Positions 28,227-37,419 are shown, counted from the stretch's first letter. The stretch: 64,000 nucleotides of DNA from Paraburkholderia hayleyella (GCF_009455685.1 NZ_QPES01000002.1:558001-622000); one strand, 5' to 3'. A program made the numbers and translations. Notes: a model not told the origin generated them from the sequence alone.

Positions 28227-29888
28227 ATGCGTTCAAAGCCAGTTACCTTCGCAATCGGCGCCGTGTTCTTATTGTTCGCCTTTGCGTTCGCAAGTTACGT
28301 GTATATACAGAATGCGAACGTGTTCTATGAGTCGCAGTTCATGCATTTTGAGTTTATGAAAGAACTGCTGGCTAGACGAGTGACGCCGCAAGGATTTTTC
28401 ACCGTTTATTACGAGCACATGTTTCCGGGCTACAACCTGATCCTTGCGCTCAATATCCTTCTGTTCCGATTCTGGGGCGGATTTGACAGCGTTGTTTACG
28501 GGTTATTCATCGTGGCGGGTGCCGCAATCGTCGTCCAGCGAATTAACGCCGATGTTGCCTGGCCACCTCCAAAACGGCTTGTCGGTCTAGCCGTCATCTC
28601 GTTGCTTCTTCTGTCCACCACCCACAACCCGATGTGGGGAATGGGCTTGGCTGCAGCTGGCGGAGTCTACCTATTTGCCATCTGCGCCCGCATTCTCGAC
28701 TCACGCCTTTGGGGTGACCAGTCTTCGTTGTGGCCGTTTATCGTAATCTTCCCGATCGCCCAACTCCTCTTCCTTGGCGGATATGGCGTCGGTGCCGTTG
28801 GGTCGATTGGACTTACTCTGCTGGTTCGTCTGATCCAGGACCGAAAAATTAGCATTTCTGTCTGGGGCGCGGGTGTCACCGTCGCCCTTAGTTTGGTTGC
28901 CTATGTTGCGATCACAACTCATTACAGCTCATTGACCGATTACGCGCCCGCTGCGTCCGAACGCAGCGTGGAAACAATCATTCGCTTTGCAATCGTGATG
29001 ACCGGTTCAAGCGTGCTTGGAAAAGCCCTGTTTGAACAAGGAGCAAGCCTCACGGCATATTACGTGGCCGGTTATGTACTGATACTCGCCACCGTAGCGA
29101 CGTGGATATACATTCTGCGTCGTCCCCGTACAGGCGCGATGTTCATCTTTTCACTGTCCGCCTACTCGGTTTTTACCGTCCTCGCCGTCTCTATGTTCAG
29201 GTACCGTAACGGGATAAACGGTGCGATGGCACCTTGGTATGTCGTGCATACTCAATTCATCCCAATTGCTGCGGTATGGTTTTTGTGCGAAGTGGCAAAC
29301 TCACGCCGGCGCGCCGTCTCCGCTTTCGCAGTTATGGCATTCGTTACACTGTGCGCTGTCTTTGGCTATCACGCAGATTGGGTGAAGGGCCGATACGTGA
29401 CCGATTACAAGAACAAATATGTTGCCGAGGCTCCTGTCATCCTCGCCTTTCCGGAAACGATCAGGAATCGCAATGACATCCAGCAGACCATGCTCGCGCA
29501 TTACGACGTGGTAAAGCCGGCAATCGATTTCATGTACGAGCATCAACTCTGGATATTCAAGACAACAAGCCCAGTTGTCACAGGCTTGACGTCCGACAAC
29601 TGGATCGAGGCTGAACGACCGGTATCGATCATGTGCCCGTCAGGTACAAAGTCGGCTCATTTTAAGCTTTGGCGCAAGGATGGGTCGGCGCCATCAGAGG
29701 TTGCGATTCGCGCTGTCGGCGTAATCAAAAACTATTCGGCTAACGGCGATGTCGCCATCAACTTCCCAGATGGCAAGCCAGCTTTGCTGCAAATCGACGC
29801 GAGCGATATTTCCAAGTCCGTACCGCTTGTCGCACCGCCAGATTTGCGAAAAATCGTCGCGATCCTGTCGAACGTGCAGTGCAATTGA
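28227..29888 (+). CDS. polytopic membrane protein, GtrII/glycosyltransferase-like, in island
   Basis: A 553-residue protein with about ten hydrophobic helices across residues 5-400 and a C-terminal soluble domain (~400-553). The first loop after helix 1 (NVFYESQFMHFEFMKELLAR) and FFTVYYEHMFPGYNLIL recall the periplasmic loops of GT-C type glycosyltransferases. The C-terminal domain (DNWIEAERPVSIMCPSG and onward) is unrecognised. GC content is visibly lower than flanking housekeeping genes. As cargo of an island in a genome with an O-antigen cluster, a role in sugar modification of surface polysaccharide (serotype conversion) is plausible. GtrA/GtrB partners are absent, so this is inference. 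Confidence 0.55.
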   Translation: MRSKPVTFAIGAVFLLFAFAFASYVYIQNANVFYESQFMHFEFMKELLARRVTPQGFFTVYYEHMFPGYNLILALNILLFRFWGGFDSVVYGLFIVAGAAIVVQRINADVAWPPPKRLVGLAVISLLLLSTTHNPMWGMGLAAAGGVYLFAICARILDSRLWGDQSSLWPFIVIFPIAQLLFLGGYGVGAVGSIGLTLLVRLIQDRKISISVWGAGVTVALSLVAYVAITTHYSSLTDYAPAASERSVETIIRFAIVMTGSSVLGKALFEQGASLTAYYVAGYVLILATVATWIYILRRPRTGAMFIFSLSAYSVFTVLAVSMFRYRNGINGAMAPWYVVHTQFIPIAAVWFLCEVANSRRRAVSAFAVMAFVTLCAVFGYHADWVKGRYVTDYKNKYVAEAPVILAFPETIRNRNDIQQTMLAHYDVVKPAIDFMYEHQLWIFKTTSPVVTGLTSDNWIEAERPVSIMCPSGTKSAHFKLWRKDGSAPSEVAIRAVGVIKNYSANGDVAINFPDGKPALLQIDASDISKSVPLVAPPDLRKIVAILSNVQCN

Positions 29889-29903
29889 TGTGAGTTCCTA
29901 ACT

Positions 29904-29931
29904 GAGACGGGCCGAAGATCTGGCCCGTCTC
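29904..29931 (+). terminator. hairpin downstream of the island membrane gene
   Basis: A perfect 10-bp stem (gagacgggcc / ggcccgtctc) with an 8-base loop begins 16 bases after the stop codon. The following bases are only modestly T-rich (gcatctcattt). Confidence 0.65.
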
Positions 29932-30032
29932 GCATCTCATTTCCGTGGGGCGATAGCGACATTCACGACATTCCGCGAACCCTTGGTCGCCGAGCCCGCC
30001 CAAGTTCCCGTACCCAAGGAAACGGAAACCAG

Positions 30033-30286
30033 CGGTGTGTCAGGGCAAAGGCCAGGTCAAAACCGCGCGAACTGTTTGCTATGACGTGCTGCGCGAGATT
30101 TTGCGGGAATCGCGCCAGTTCAATCCACGGGAGTTCCGCGTGATTGCCTCGCAGCAAGTGGTCGATCTGTTTCTGGAAGAAGAGTCGCAACATTTGGCCA
30201 TGCTGATCGACTTTATTGGCAAACCGGTTTCATTGCAGGTGGAATCTAATCTGAGCCAGGAGCAATACGATATCGTGCTGATGTAA
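30033..30286 (+). pseudogene. rng: rng 3'-end remnant (right copy of the 253-bp direct repeat)
   Basis: This is the displaced 3' end of rng (codons from about VCQGKGQVKTARTVCYD to the last YDIVLM) with no start of its own. It appears identical to 27259-27511 except that it ends TAA instead of TAG. It marks the right boundary of the island and probably retains the original chromosomal junction and downstream sequence of rng. Confidence 0.92.
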
Positions 30287-30368
30287 AAACCCTTTCGATA
30301 TTCTTATGGCTAGCTCCAGGCGCAGGATTCGCGCTAATACAGCAGCGTAACCTCAAGGAGCAGTATCA

Positions 30369-30661
30369 ATGAAAGCATCTAAAAACATGGCATCCACCGG
30401 GAGGTTCACAACGACACCCGACGCGGCCTTGTGCAAGGCTTCGCCGCGGCGCTACTGGGTGCCGCGGCACGGCCAGTAGCCGCAAAAACCATCGCGGCCC
30501 ATCCTGGTTCTGCCGCAGAAATCGAAAAATATAAAACGCTGTTTAATAGTGACGACCGCGCCTGGAACAAGCGCGATATGAAATTCTTCCTCAAGGAACA
30601 TGCGTCTAACGCGCGTGCCCCTAAAAAAAATGGCCGCGAACTTCTCGCGGCCATCCCCTGA
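30369..30661 (+). pseudogene. small Tat-exported protein gene, frameshifted remnant
   Basis: An AAGGAG ribosome-binding site precedes ATG at 30369 (MKASKNMASTGRF). Near 30407 the sensible frame shifts by one base: the next frame reads HNDTRRGLVQGFAAALLGAA followed by ARPVAA, a twin-arginine signal peptide with an Ala-x-Ala cleavage region. Next comes AEIEKYKTLFNSDDRAWNKR. One missing C in the sequence ttcac would explain it. The C-terminal codons run into a terminator-like hairpin, so the 3' end may be damaged too. The mature part is short, and I do not recognise a family with confidence. Confidence 0.55.
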
Positions 30662-30662
30662 G

Positions 30663-30693
30663 CGCGATTGAATTCTGAATCGCGTCTTTTTTA
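30663..30693 (+). terminator. intrinsic terminator
   Basis: The stem cgcgatt/aatcgcg with an 8-base loop is followed directly by tctttttta, a classic rho-independent signal. A second strong hairpin (atggccgcga / tcgcggccat, 30630-30654) lies just before it. Confidence 0.85.
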
Positions 30694-30910
30694 TCTTGCA
30701 GTCTTGTTATTTACCGTTTTATACCCCGTTCGGCTGGTCTCCGACTGGCCCCTCACCTACCCCCGTAACATCATCTTTTTGAAACAACTCGTTACGTTTA
30801 GTAACATGTTAGGAATTTTCTGATTAATTTCCCATTATGGTTTTCCCGCCCCTCTCATTTTTCTGATTTTCTGCCTCTCTCATTATCAGACCAGGAACTA
30901 TTTAACCTAA

Positions 30911-31843
30911 TCAGACAAACGGACGTTCCCGTATCCATTTCGTCATGATCCATTTCACTCCCCGGATAACTGGCGCACCGCCATGCAAGGTTTGTGGATC
31001 CAGCTCCAGCTTCTCATTCAGATAATGGAAGTACACCGCACCGCCCTGACGCGGCACCACTGACAGCCCAATAGGCGGAAACACCGTCTCGCCCCCTTCT
31101 TCAACGTCGTTCAGATAAATCAGCAAGGTCGCAACCCGCTGGCCACCGCGTTCAAGAAAGACCTCGCTGCCGGGAAACTCTGGCGGGAAATAATCGAAAT
31201 GCGGCTGATATTCGGCACCCACGCCATAACGCACGACCTGTAACCCTTCGCCGTTTTCAATGGGCCAGTTCATCAGCGCCGCCATGCGCCGCTCCAGACG
31301 CTCAATCAATTCATCCTCGGCAAGGCTGAACCAGAAATTCTCGCTGGTGCGGCGGTCAATGCGATCGAGACCACCATCCTCGAAATTGACCACCGTCGAA
31401 GGCATCAACCGGCCCGCCGAACGGGCAATCACTTCGTTGCATTCATCCGGTGTCAGCACATCGGCAAAAACAATCACGGATGGGTCGCTGTGGCGCGAAA
31501 CCACCTTGATATCACGGTCATAGGCCCGAATCACATTGCCGGCCGCAATCAGCGACGAGGACGTGATGCTCGCGTTAGCGGCGGAAGCCGTGGTGGTGGC
31601 AGTAGCGTTAGTAGCATTAGTGGCGTTAGTAACAGCAGCAGCCAGACGGGCGACTTCGCTATCTACCGGGGCACTAACGGGGCGGCTGGAACGCTCGTGC
31701 GCCACGGCATCGCGTACAGCCTCGGCAGCATCCTCCTGGTTAAAACCAGCCTGAACCATGGATACCACCATCGACTGCATGGTGCAGCCGCGTTTTATAT
31801 TAGTGGCGAGCCATTCACACCAAGCTGCATCAATCGTTTTCAT
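30911..31843 (-). CDS. prolyl 4-hydroxylase-like 2OG-Fe(II) oxygenase
   Basis: A 310-residue protein. The C-terminal ~190 residues form a P4Hc domain: the first iron ligands are in EYQPHFDYFPPEF (His-x-Asp), the distal His is in LDPQTLHGGAPVIRGVKWIM, and the 2-oxoglutarate-binding Lys is in the same segment. NFWFSLAEDELIERLERRMA is typical of this family. Residues 1-60 form a separate helical module (AAWCEWLATNIKRGC, MVQAGFNQEDAAEAVRDAV). A low-complexity Asn-Ala-Thr repeat linker joins them, again encoded by a 9-bp repeat. Substrate unknown; prolyl residues in ribosomal or surface proteins are possibilities. The start at 31843 gives MKTIDAAW; an upstream ATG at 31867 is less likely. Confidence 0.85.
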   Translation of the reverse strand: MKTIDAAWCEWLATNIKRGCTMQSMVVSMVQAGFNQEDAAEAVRDAVAHERSSRPVSAPVDSEVARLAAAVTNATNATNATATTTASAANASITSSSLIAAGNVIRAYDRDIKVVSRHSDPSVIVFADVLTPDECNEVIARSAGRLMPSTVVNFEDGGLDRIDRRTSENFWFSLAEDELIERLERRMAALMNWPIENGEGLQVVRYGVGAEYQPHFDYFPPEFPGSEVFLERGGQRVATLLIYLNDVEEGGETVFPPIGLSVVPRQGGAVYFHYLNEKLELDPQTLHGGAPVIRGVKWIMTKWIRERPFV

Positions 31844-32273
31844 CAAACACCTGAATCTGTTACACAAACCATTTTAAAAATATGCCGACTATCCTTTTGG
31901 CGCTGCCGCAATACTACAAGCCGCGTTATATAAATCAATCCCTCCAGCCGCGAATGGTTTCTTGCTTTTTTAATGAGACTAAAGTGTCGGGCATGCCAAC
32001 AATGATGTGAACGAACGGCAAACCGGAGCATCGCCATACGCGAAGCGTATTTGTTCTGGCGCATAGCCGAATACGAGGGCGTTTCATGATTAACGTCAAT
32101 GCATGAATAAAATGACCGGGACCCAGCCTATCCCATCATGCATCGCTGCGACGTCTTGCCACATAAACCGTATGCATCGTGCAACGCTCTACTCCAGGCT
32201 ATTTGCACGAACCCGGTCATTCAACAACGCAATAACTCAATAACGCAACAATCCGGCCCAGAACCGGGCGGAA
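31844..32273. other. intergenic region, no gene recognised
   Basis: The first ~250 bases are AT-richer and probably hold the promoter of the oxygenase gene (minus strand). An inverted repeat aatgaccggg / cccggtcatt lies at 32111-32120 and 32212-32221, about 90 bases apart. Short cgcaataa/cgcaacaa repeats adjoin the next gene. Nothing here is convincingly coding. Confidence 0.4.
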
Positions 32274-33119
32274 TCAGGTCAGTGCGCGCTTGATCCGCGA
32301 TTTGAGCTGCGCCCGGCGCAAGCGACCCGTCGCTTGCGGCTCGGGCAATACCAGGACATCGTTTGCGGGCTGACCACGGCGCAGATAGAAACGGTCGAAC
32401 GTCGCCTGCGTCATGCCCCATTTATGCAAAAACTGACGCCGTCCGTCATTTTTGACGATCTTCCCCGTGCTTTTTTGCTGAAAGTGATAGACGAGGCTGT
32501 CACCCACGCCAAGAAAAACCCGGCAGCCCGCATGCCACAGCTTCATCGAGAAATCGTTGTCGCTACTCATGCCTGGGCTCAGCTCGCTGCTATAGCCGCC
32601 CAGCTTGTGCCACCAGTCGCGCCGCACCAGCGTGGGCGGCCAGGTCGCGCCATACCAGTCAGCGCGAACCAGGCGAGGCATGGCGGCAATCAGTTCCGCT
32701 GCCTGAAACTGCCCGGCCTCCCGGCCAAAATCGCGTACCACCACGCACGGGTTGCCGGAATCCACTGGCTCGACCATCGTGCCCGACAGCATGAACAGAC
32801 CATCGTCCGGCATCGCTGCCAGATGGCGCACGAGCGCCGCGTCCCAGCCTGGGCAGCAATACATGTCGTCATTCATGTAGACCACGTAGTCCTGGGTAGC
32901 GCGTGCTGCCGCCAGGTTTACCGCGTGGCAGATGCCGATGTTCTGGGGTGACGCGGTATGTTCAATGCCCTGCTCGCGCACCCAGGCCAGAGTGCCGTCC
33001 GAGCCGTCGTTCACATGCACGATGATCTGGTGCGCATAGGTCGAATGACGCCGCACGCTTTCGATCACCAGTTGCAGATAAGGCAGGTTGTTCCACGTCG
33101 GAATAATGATTGAAAACAT
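32274..33119 (-). CDS. glycosyltransferase family 2
   Basis: A 281-residue GT-A fold enzyme. MFSIIIPTWNNLPYLQLVIE starts the nucleotide-binding domain, IVHVNDGSDGTLAWV holds the first acidic motif, VVYMNDDMYCCPGWD the metal-binding D-x-D region and SPGMSSDNDFSMKLWHAG the acceptor/catalytic segment. It transfers a sugar from a nucleotide donor, probably in LPS core or O-antigen synthesis given its neighbours. I chose the ATG at 33119, since the GT-A strand begins immediately. There is no hydrophobic segment; it is likely cytosolic or peripheral. Confidence 0.88.
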   Translation of the reverse strand: MFSIIIPTWNNLPYLQLVIESVRRHSTYAHQIIVHVNDGSDGTLAWVREQGIEHTASPQNIGICHAVNLAAARATQDYVVYMNDDMYCCPGWDAALVRHLAAMPDDGLFMLSGTMVEPVDSGNPCVVVRDFGREAGQFQAAELIAAMPRLVRADWYGATWPPTLVRRDWWHKLGGYSSELSPGMSSDNDFSMKLWHAGCRVFLGVGDSLVYHFQQKSTGKIVKNDGRRQFLHKWGMTQATFDRFYLRRGQPANDVLVLPEPQATGRLRRAQLKSRIKRALT

Positions 33120-33423
33120 CAGAATGAAAACCCGTTGGAGTGGCGGTATGAACTGCCGAAGAGCCGTTATTCCAGCTAGTCGGACGAGCAGCGTGCTGGC
33201 ACAAACGGTCTGGCTGAGATACCCGGCCCGCGTTTTTAGCGGGTATGCCAGCCGGTCCGTCGAAGCCCGGAGCGAAATTGTACGCTGCCGCCCGGGGAAA
33301 ACCGGATAACCCACCGGATAACCCTCAAGACAACGGCAACCCAGCCAATCTGGCGCACGCAACAACGCAACAACGCAACAACGTTTACACAAAATGACAA
33401 TCTGCCAGAAGTTTGCCCGCGGT

Positions 33424-33429
33424 TATAAT
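33424..33429 (+). promoter_or_regulatory. possible -10 box for the O-antigen ligase gene
   Basis: A TATAAT lies about 93 bases upstream of the ligase ATG. No consensus -35 sits at 17 bases (tctgcc). The whole region also has an 8-bp tandem repeat (cgcaacaa) just upstream, near 33359-33383. Confidence 0.35.
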
Positions 33430-33521
33430 CGCGGTCGCTCTGCTCTCCCAGTTCGCACAGATACGGTTCCCGCCGTAGCAATAACGACCAGCACGGGAGA
33501 GCCTTTACGACTTCACACTCT

Positions 33522-34784
33522 ATGATTTTTACCCCCACTCTGGTCTGGTTAAGCGCCGTCTTGCTGTTTCTAGCCCCAGCAGTCAATTTAGTGTGGCGCG
33601 GCGGCACGGGATACTGCTTTTTTGCATTAGCCGCATTAGGTATCGGCGCCCTGTTCGTGAACCGGCGCACACCCGGTTATTTCAAGGCGTTGCAAACCTA
33701 TGGCTGGTACACCGCGGCCATGCTCGCATTTATGGTGTCGATTGGTCTGCAGCAACTCGTGAATGGTTACTGGCTACCACGCCAGTTCGATGCGCTCTCG
33801 CGTTTCATGCTGGCGCTCGTGGTGTTCCTGCTGTTGCGGCAACTGCCCTCGCGGGCGTTGCGCATGATCGGCTGGGGCTGTGCCGCGGGAGGGCTGGCGG
33901 TTGGCGTGTGGGCCCTCATGGACCGGCCCCAGGGGGGCTGGAATGGCACAAGCCGCCTCAGTAATTACTATACGAATGCGATTCCGTTCGGCGACACCGC
34001 GCTGCTGCTCGCGTTTCTCTCCCTCTTCACGCTAGGCTGGGATGACCTGCGCGACTGGCGGCCCTTTGCGATCAAGATTCTGGCGCTGCTAGGCGGCGGT
34101 TACGCCTCTTATCTGTCGGGCACACGCGGCGGCTGGCTGGCGTTGCCCGTTTTCCTCGTCCTGCTCGGCGCACAGTATCGCTGGTTCACGCAGCGCAAAC
34201 GCCTGATCACCGCCTTGCTGGCGCTCTCGCTGTGCCTCGCCGCGCTGTTCTCGACAGGCCGCATCGAGCAGCGTGTCGTCGATGCCAGCACCGACATCGC
34301 CCTGCTCAACCAGGGCGATGCCTATACCTCCATCGGCTTGCGTCTTCAGCTCTGGCAAGCGTCGTGGCATCTGTTCACGAAGCATCCGGTCTATGGCATC
34401 GGCAAGGGACGGCTCATGCAGTCCCTGCGCGACATGGCGCAAAACGGCGAAGTGAAAGCCGAGATTGTCAACGAACGTGCGCACAGTGATTTTTTCTCGA
34501 CGCTAGCGGAGATGGGAACGGTCGGCGTGCTGTGTCTTTTCCTGTTTTATTTCGGCATTTCGGTGTACTTCTGGCGCAACCGCCAGGCCAATGATCCGGC
34601 GATTCGCGCGGCGGCCTATTCGGGGCTGGCCGTATCCACCAGCACCATCATCTTCGGGCTCACCATCGACGTGCTGGTACCCATCATGGTGACCGTGCTG
34701 CTGGCGCTTTTAAGCGCGACGTTCCTCGCCATGATCGACGCGCGCAAACGCGAAATCGCCCAGGCAGAGTGCGGCACGGCTTAA
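33522..34784 (+). CDS. O-antigen ligase / polymerase (WaaL/Wzy_C family)
   Basis: A 420-residue membrane protein with about eleven hydrophobic helices. The large periplasmic loop (about 250-330) contains SIGLRLQLWQASWHLFTKHP, GIGKGRL and NERAHSDFFSTLAEMGTVGV. The R-x3-L-W region and the H-S/N-D-F-F motif are the hallmark of the WaaL/Wzy_C family. It joins undecaprenyl-linked O-antigen to lipid A-core at the periplasmic face. A possible -10 and a GGGAGAG ribosome-binding site lie upstream. Its place among LPS glycosyltransferases and msbA supports the call. Confidence 0.85.
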   Translation: MIFTPTLVWLSAVLLFLAPAVNLVWRGGTGYCFFALAALGIGALFVNRRTPGYFKALQTYGWYTAAMLAFMVSIGLQQLVNGYWLPRQFDALSRFMLALVVFLLLRQLPSRALRMIGWGCAAGGLAVGVWALMDRPQGGWNGTSRLSNYYTNAIPFGDTALLLAFLSLFTLGWDDLRDWRPFAIKILALLGGGYASYLSGTRGGWLALPVFLVLLGAQYRWFTQRKRLITALLALSLCLAALFSTGRIEQRVVDASTDIALLNQGDAYTSIGLRLQLWQASWHLFTKHPVYGIGKGRLMQSLRDMAQNGEVKAEIVNERAHSDFFSTLAEMGTVGVLCLFLFYFGISVYFWRNRQANDPAIRAAAYSGLAVSTSTIIFGLTIDVLVPIMVTVLLALLSATFLAMIDARKREIAQAECGTA

Positions 34785-34796
34785 ATTTTTCGTGCC

Positions 34797-35975
34797 CTAA
34801 AGCGCCGCGGTCAGCCGGTACAGTTCGCCCACGTGCTCGTCCACGCTGGGGTTATAGGCCAGATGTGCGAACGGGCTGGCAATACGGGCGTCACCTTGCT
34901 GCACGCGTCCGATGGCCTCGTCGATGGCCTGCTCGAAACTCCCAGGCACAGCGCGCGAAAAACCGATTTTCGCGGGCCCCGTCACCGTCTCCGCCGATCC
35001 CACGTTTTCGGCAATGATCACCGGCGTACCGCACAGCACGGACTCCACGCCCACCAGGCCAAAGGGCTCGTACACCGATGCCACCACCGTAAAATCAGCC
35101 GCGGCAAAAAGCTTTTCCATCTCGCGGCAATAACCGACGTAACGGATCGTGTCGCTGGTTCTGGGCACGCCCCGCCCCGCGACCACCAGACAGACCGGCA
35201 ACGTGGTCTGGGAAAAAAACGCTTCCAGCAAATCGTAGCCTTTGCGTTTGTGGCTGGTTGAAGAGAACAGGAAAATCACCCTGTCATCAGGCAAACCATA
35301 TTGCTGCCGCACACGGCGGCGCGCGGCATCGTCGAGCGGCACAAAGCGCGCGGTATCAACCGGGGGATACAGCACATGCAAGCGCTCGGACGGTACGTCA
35401 TAAAAACGTTGCAACTCACGCGCCATCAGTTGGGAATGCGCCACCACCGCACGCGCCCGGGTGTACACCTGGCGCTCCAGCGCGATCTGCCAGACATCGC
35501 TGCGCCGCACTGGGCGCGCTTCAGCTTCGAGCGATCCCGGATGCGTACCGCCACAAATCGCCACGTCAGCGTGCGTCGAATGATTGATCGCAATGATCTT
35601 CGCCGGACGATGCGCACGCAGCCGCAGCTTGAGACGCCAGTCGAACGCCCGGTTGCGCAGCTTGCGCGGCGCCCAGCGCACATTCAGCGGCTGCGCCTCG
35701 ACCCACGCCGCCTCGGGCAATAGCGGGTCCACTTCGCGGGCAAAAAGCGTGGGCCGCACCCCTAAACGATGCAAACCCGCGATCACATCACGCGTATAGC
35801 GCTCCGCGCCGCCACTATTTTTCAGCGCTTGCGTGGTGAGCGCGAGATCAGTCAGCGGCAGCGCCGTATCGGCAAGAGGAGTAACGAAACGAGTCGAGTC
35901 GGACAAAACGGAAAACCCCGGTAAGGCTCTTGAGCGAGCACGGAAAAAGCCATGGACTATCGACGCCAGAGGCAT
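34797..35975 (-). CDS. glycosyltransferase family 4 (GT-B fold)
   Basis: The domain begins TDLALTTQALKNSGGAERYT, a donor/acceptor loop typical of GT4, and continues through HSTHADVAICGGTHPG and HSQLMARELQRFYDVP. The C-terminal half has FLFSSTSHKRKGYDLLEAFF and the signature ADFTVVASVYEPFGLVGVES with the E-x7-E motif. It probably adds a core sugar to LPS. The start is unclear: the first domain residues have no nearby ATG and the frame is open to 36029. I used the ATG at 35975, but a non-ATG start about 110 bases further downstream would fit family length better. Confidence 0.83.
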   Translation of the reverse strand: MPLASIVHGFFRARSRALPGFSVLSDSTRFVTPLADTALPLTDLALTTQALKNSGGAERYTRDVIAGLHRLGVRPTLFAREVDPLLPEAAWVEAQPLNVRWAPRKLRNRAFDWRLKLRLRAHRPAKIIAINHSTHADVAICGGTHPGSLEAEARPVRRSDVWQIALERQVYTRARAVVAHSQLMARELQRFYDVPSERLHVLYPPVDTARFVPLDDAARRRVRQQYGLPDDRVIFLFSSTSHKRKGYDLLEAFFSQTTLPVCLVVAGRGVPRTSDTIRYVGYCREMEKLFAAADFTVVASVYEPFGLVGVESVLCGTPVIIAENVGSAETVTGPAKIGFSRAVPGSFEQAIDEAIGRVQQGDARIASPFAHLAYNPSVDEHVGELYRLTAAL

Positions 35976-36151
35976 CCAGCGTCTGGCCGAAGCCAGGCTG
36001 AATGCAGAGGGGCACGTTCGAGGGCGCAATTGTAATGGAAGTAATGGAAGCCTCTGGCGCGCCGGACCGATTAGAATCTAGCCGCCTCACCCTCTACGCT
36101 CCTGCTTCCGGCTCCACCCTCACGATCCCACTCTCAGCGATTCATGCCGCG

Positions 36152-37174
36152 ATGACCCACCTTGCGTCCGATGCTTCCTCCGCCTCCGCCAGCCCCACCC
36201 GCCCGCTGGTTTCGGTATTGCTGATCGCCTACAAGCAGCAGCACGTCGTCGCCGACGCCGTGCGCAGCGTGCTGGCGCAAACCTATTCACCGCTGGAAAT
36301 CCTGATCTCGGACGATGCCTCCGGCGACGGCACCTTCGCCGCCATCGAAGAAGCCGTGCGCGGCTACGCAGGGCCCCATCAGGTCAGCATCCGCTGCAAT
36401 ACCGTCAATGAAGGCATCAGCGCGCATCTCTCGCGTCTGGCGGGCATGGCGCGCGGTGAGTTGCTGTTCGTCGCAGCCGGCGACGACATGTCGCTGCCAC
36501 AGCGTTGCACGCGTGTGGTCGAGACCTGGCTGGCCCATGAGCGCCGTCCCGACCTGATCGCCACCGATCTCGCCGATATGGATGAGCACGGCATGATTCA
36601 CGAGCGCATGAGCCCGACCGATCTGGGCGCTTATCGTGGGCTCGACGACTGGCTCGCTCAACGGCCCTGGCTGATCGGCGCGGCGCACACGTGGTCGCGG
36701 CGGCTCTTCGAGCGCTTTGGGCCGATGCTGCCCGGCACGATGGCCGAAGACCAGATCATGACGTTTCGCGCGCTGGTTTCCGGTGGCGCGCTCAGTCTGC
36801 GCGAACCGCTGGTGCGCTACCGGCGCGGCGGCCTGTCACGCAAGCGGCGTTACCGCTCGAGCGCCGATCTGGTTGCACGGCAGCGCCAAAGCAACGGTTA
36901 TGCGCTCGCCGAACTGGCGCAGTTGCAACGCGACGCCGACATGGCGGGAAGCGAAATCGGCGCGGCGATGCGTGTGGCGCTTGCCGGCAAGCTTGCCCGC
37001 GAGCGGTTTATTCAGGCGATGTTCAGCGCACCGGATGCGCGCGCGCGCTTAGCGCTATGTCGGCGCAACCCGGCGATCAAGCTCGGGCTTAGAGTGCGCC
37101 TGGTGTTGTATACGGTGTGTCCGTGGGTGTATGCGCCGATGCTGTGGCTCAAACGGGTGATACGCAAACGCTGA
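36152..37174 (+). CDS. glycosyltransferase family 2
   Basis: A 340-residue enzyme. The GT-A domain reads LVSVLLIAYKQQHVVADAVR, LEILISDDASGDGTF and LLFVAAGDDMSLPQRC (D-D metal site), followed by HTWSRRLFERFG and TMAEDQIMTFRAL in the acceptor region. The open frame reaches back to 36002, overlapping the start of the divergent GT4 gene. I chose the ATG at 36152 because the upstream residues are not family-like and a -10-like TTAGAAT lies at about 36070. It is likely part of LPS core/O-antigen assembly. Confidence 0.82.
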   Translation: MTHLASDASSASASPTRPLVSVLLIAYKQQHVVADAVRSVLAQTYSPLEILISDDASGDGTFAAIEEAVRGYAGPHQVSIRCNTVNEGISAHLSRLAGMARGELLFVAAGDDMSLPQRCTRVVETWLAHERRPDLIATDLADMDEHGMIHERMSPTDLGAYRGLDDWLAQRPWLIGAAHTWSRRLFERFGPMLPGTMAEDQIMTFRALVSGGALSLREPLVRYRRGGLSRKRRYRSSADLVARQRQSNGYALAELAQLQRDADMAGSEIGAAMRVALAGKLARERFIQAMFSAPDARARLALCRRNPAIKLGLRVRLVLYTVCPWVYAPMLWLKRVIRKR

Positions 37175-37346
37175 AAACGCGAAGGCCTTGAACCGGAGGT
37201 GACAGGCGCGGACGATGAATCGCGGCAGACGCCATACCGCGAAGACACACTCCTCACAGGCACTCCTCACAGGCACTCATCACAGGCACCACTGGCCGCG
37301 ATAGCGCGTTTTCGCTTGCATCATGGCTCATGCGTGGGGTTCCCGA

Positions 37347-37376
37347 GCCGGCTTCAATGAAGCCGGGTTTTGTCTT
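37347..37376 (+). terminator. intrinsic terminator after the GT2 gene
   Basis: An 8-bp stem (ccggcttc / gaagccgg) with a 3-base loop is followed by gttttgtctt. It lies about 170 bases after the stop codon and would end the plus-strand transcript before the convergent msbA gene. Confidence 0.7.
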
Positions 37377-37419
37377 GAATAACCTCCCGGCCTGCACCGC
37401 TCCTAACCCAGGCCATCAA

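Noticed and set aside
30035..30286. Possible separate small gene
   Set aside because: It is exactly the rng 3' end, with no start of its own.
32036..32050. Short hairpin atacgc/gcgtat as a terminator
   Set aside because: The stem is only 6 bp, it has no T-run and it is not placed just after any gene.
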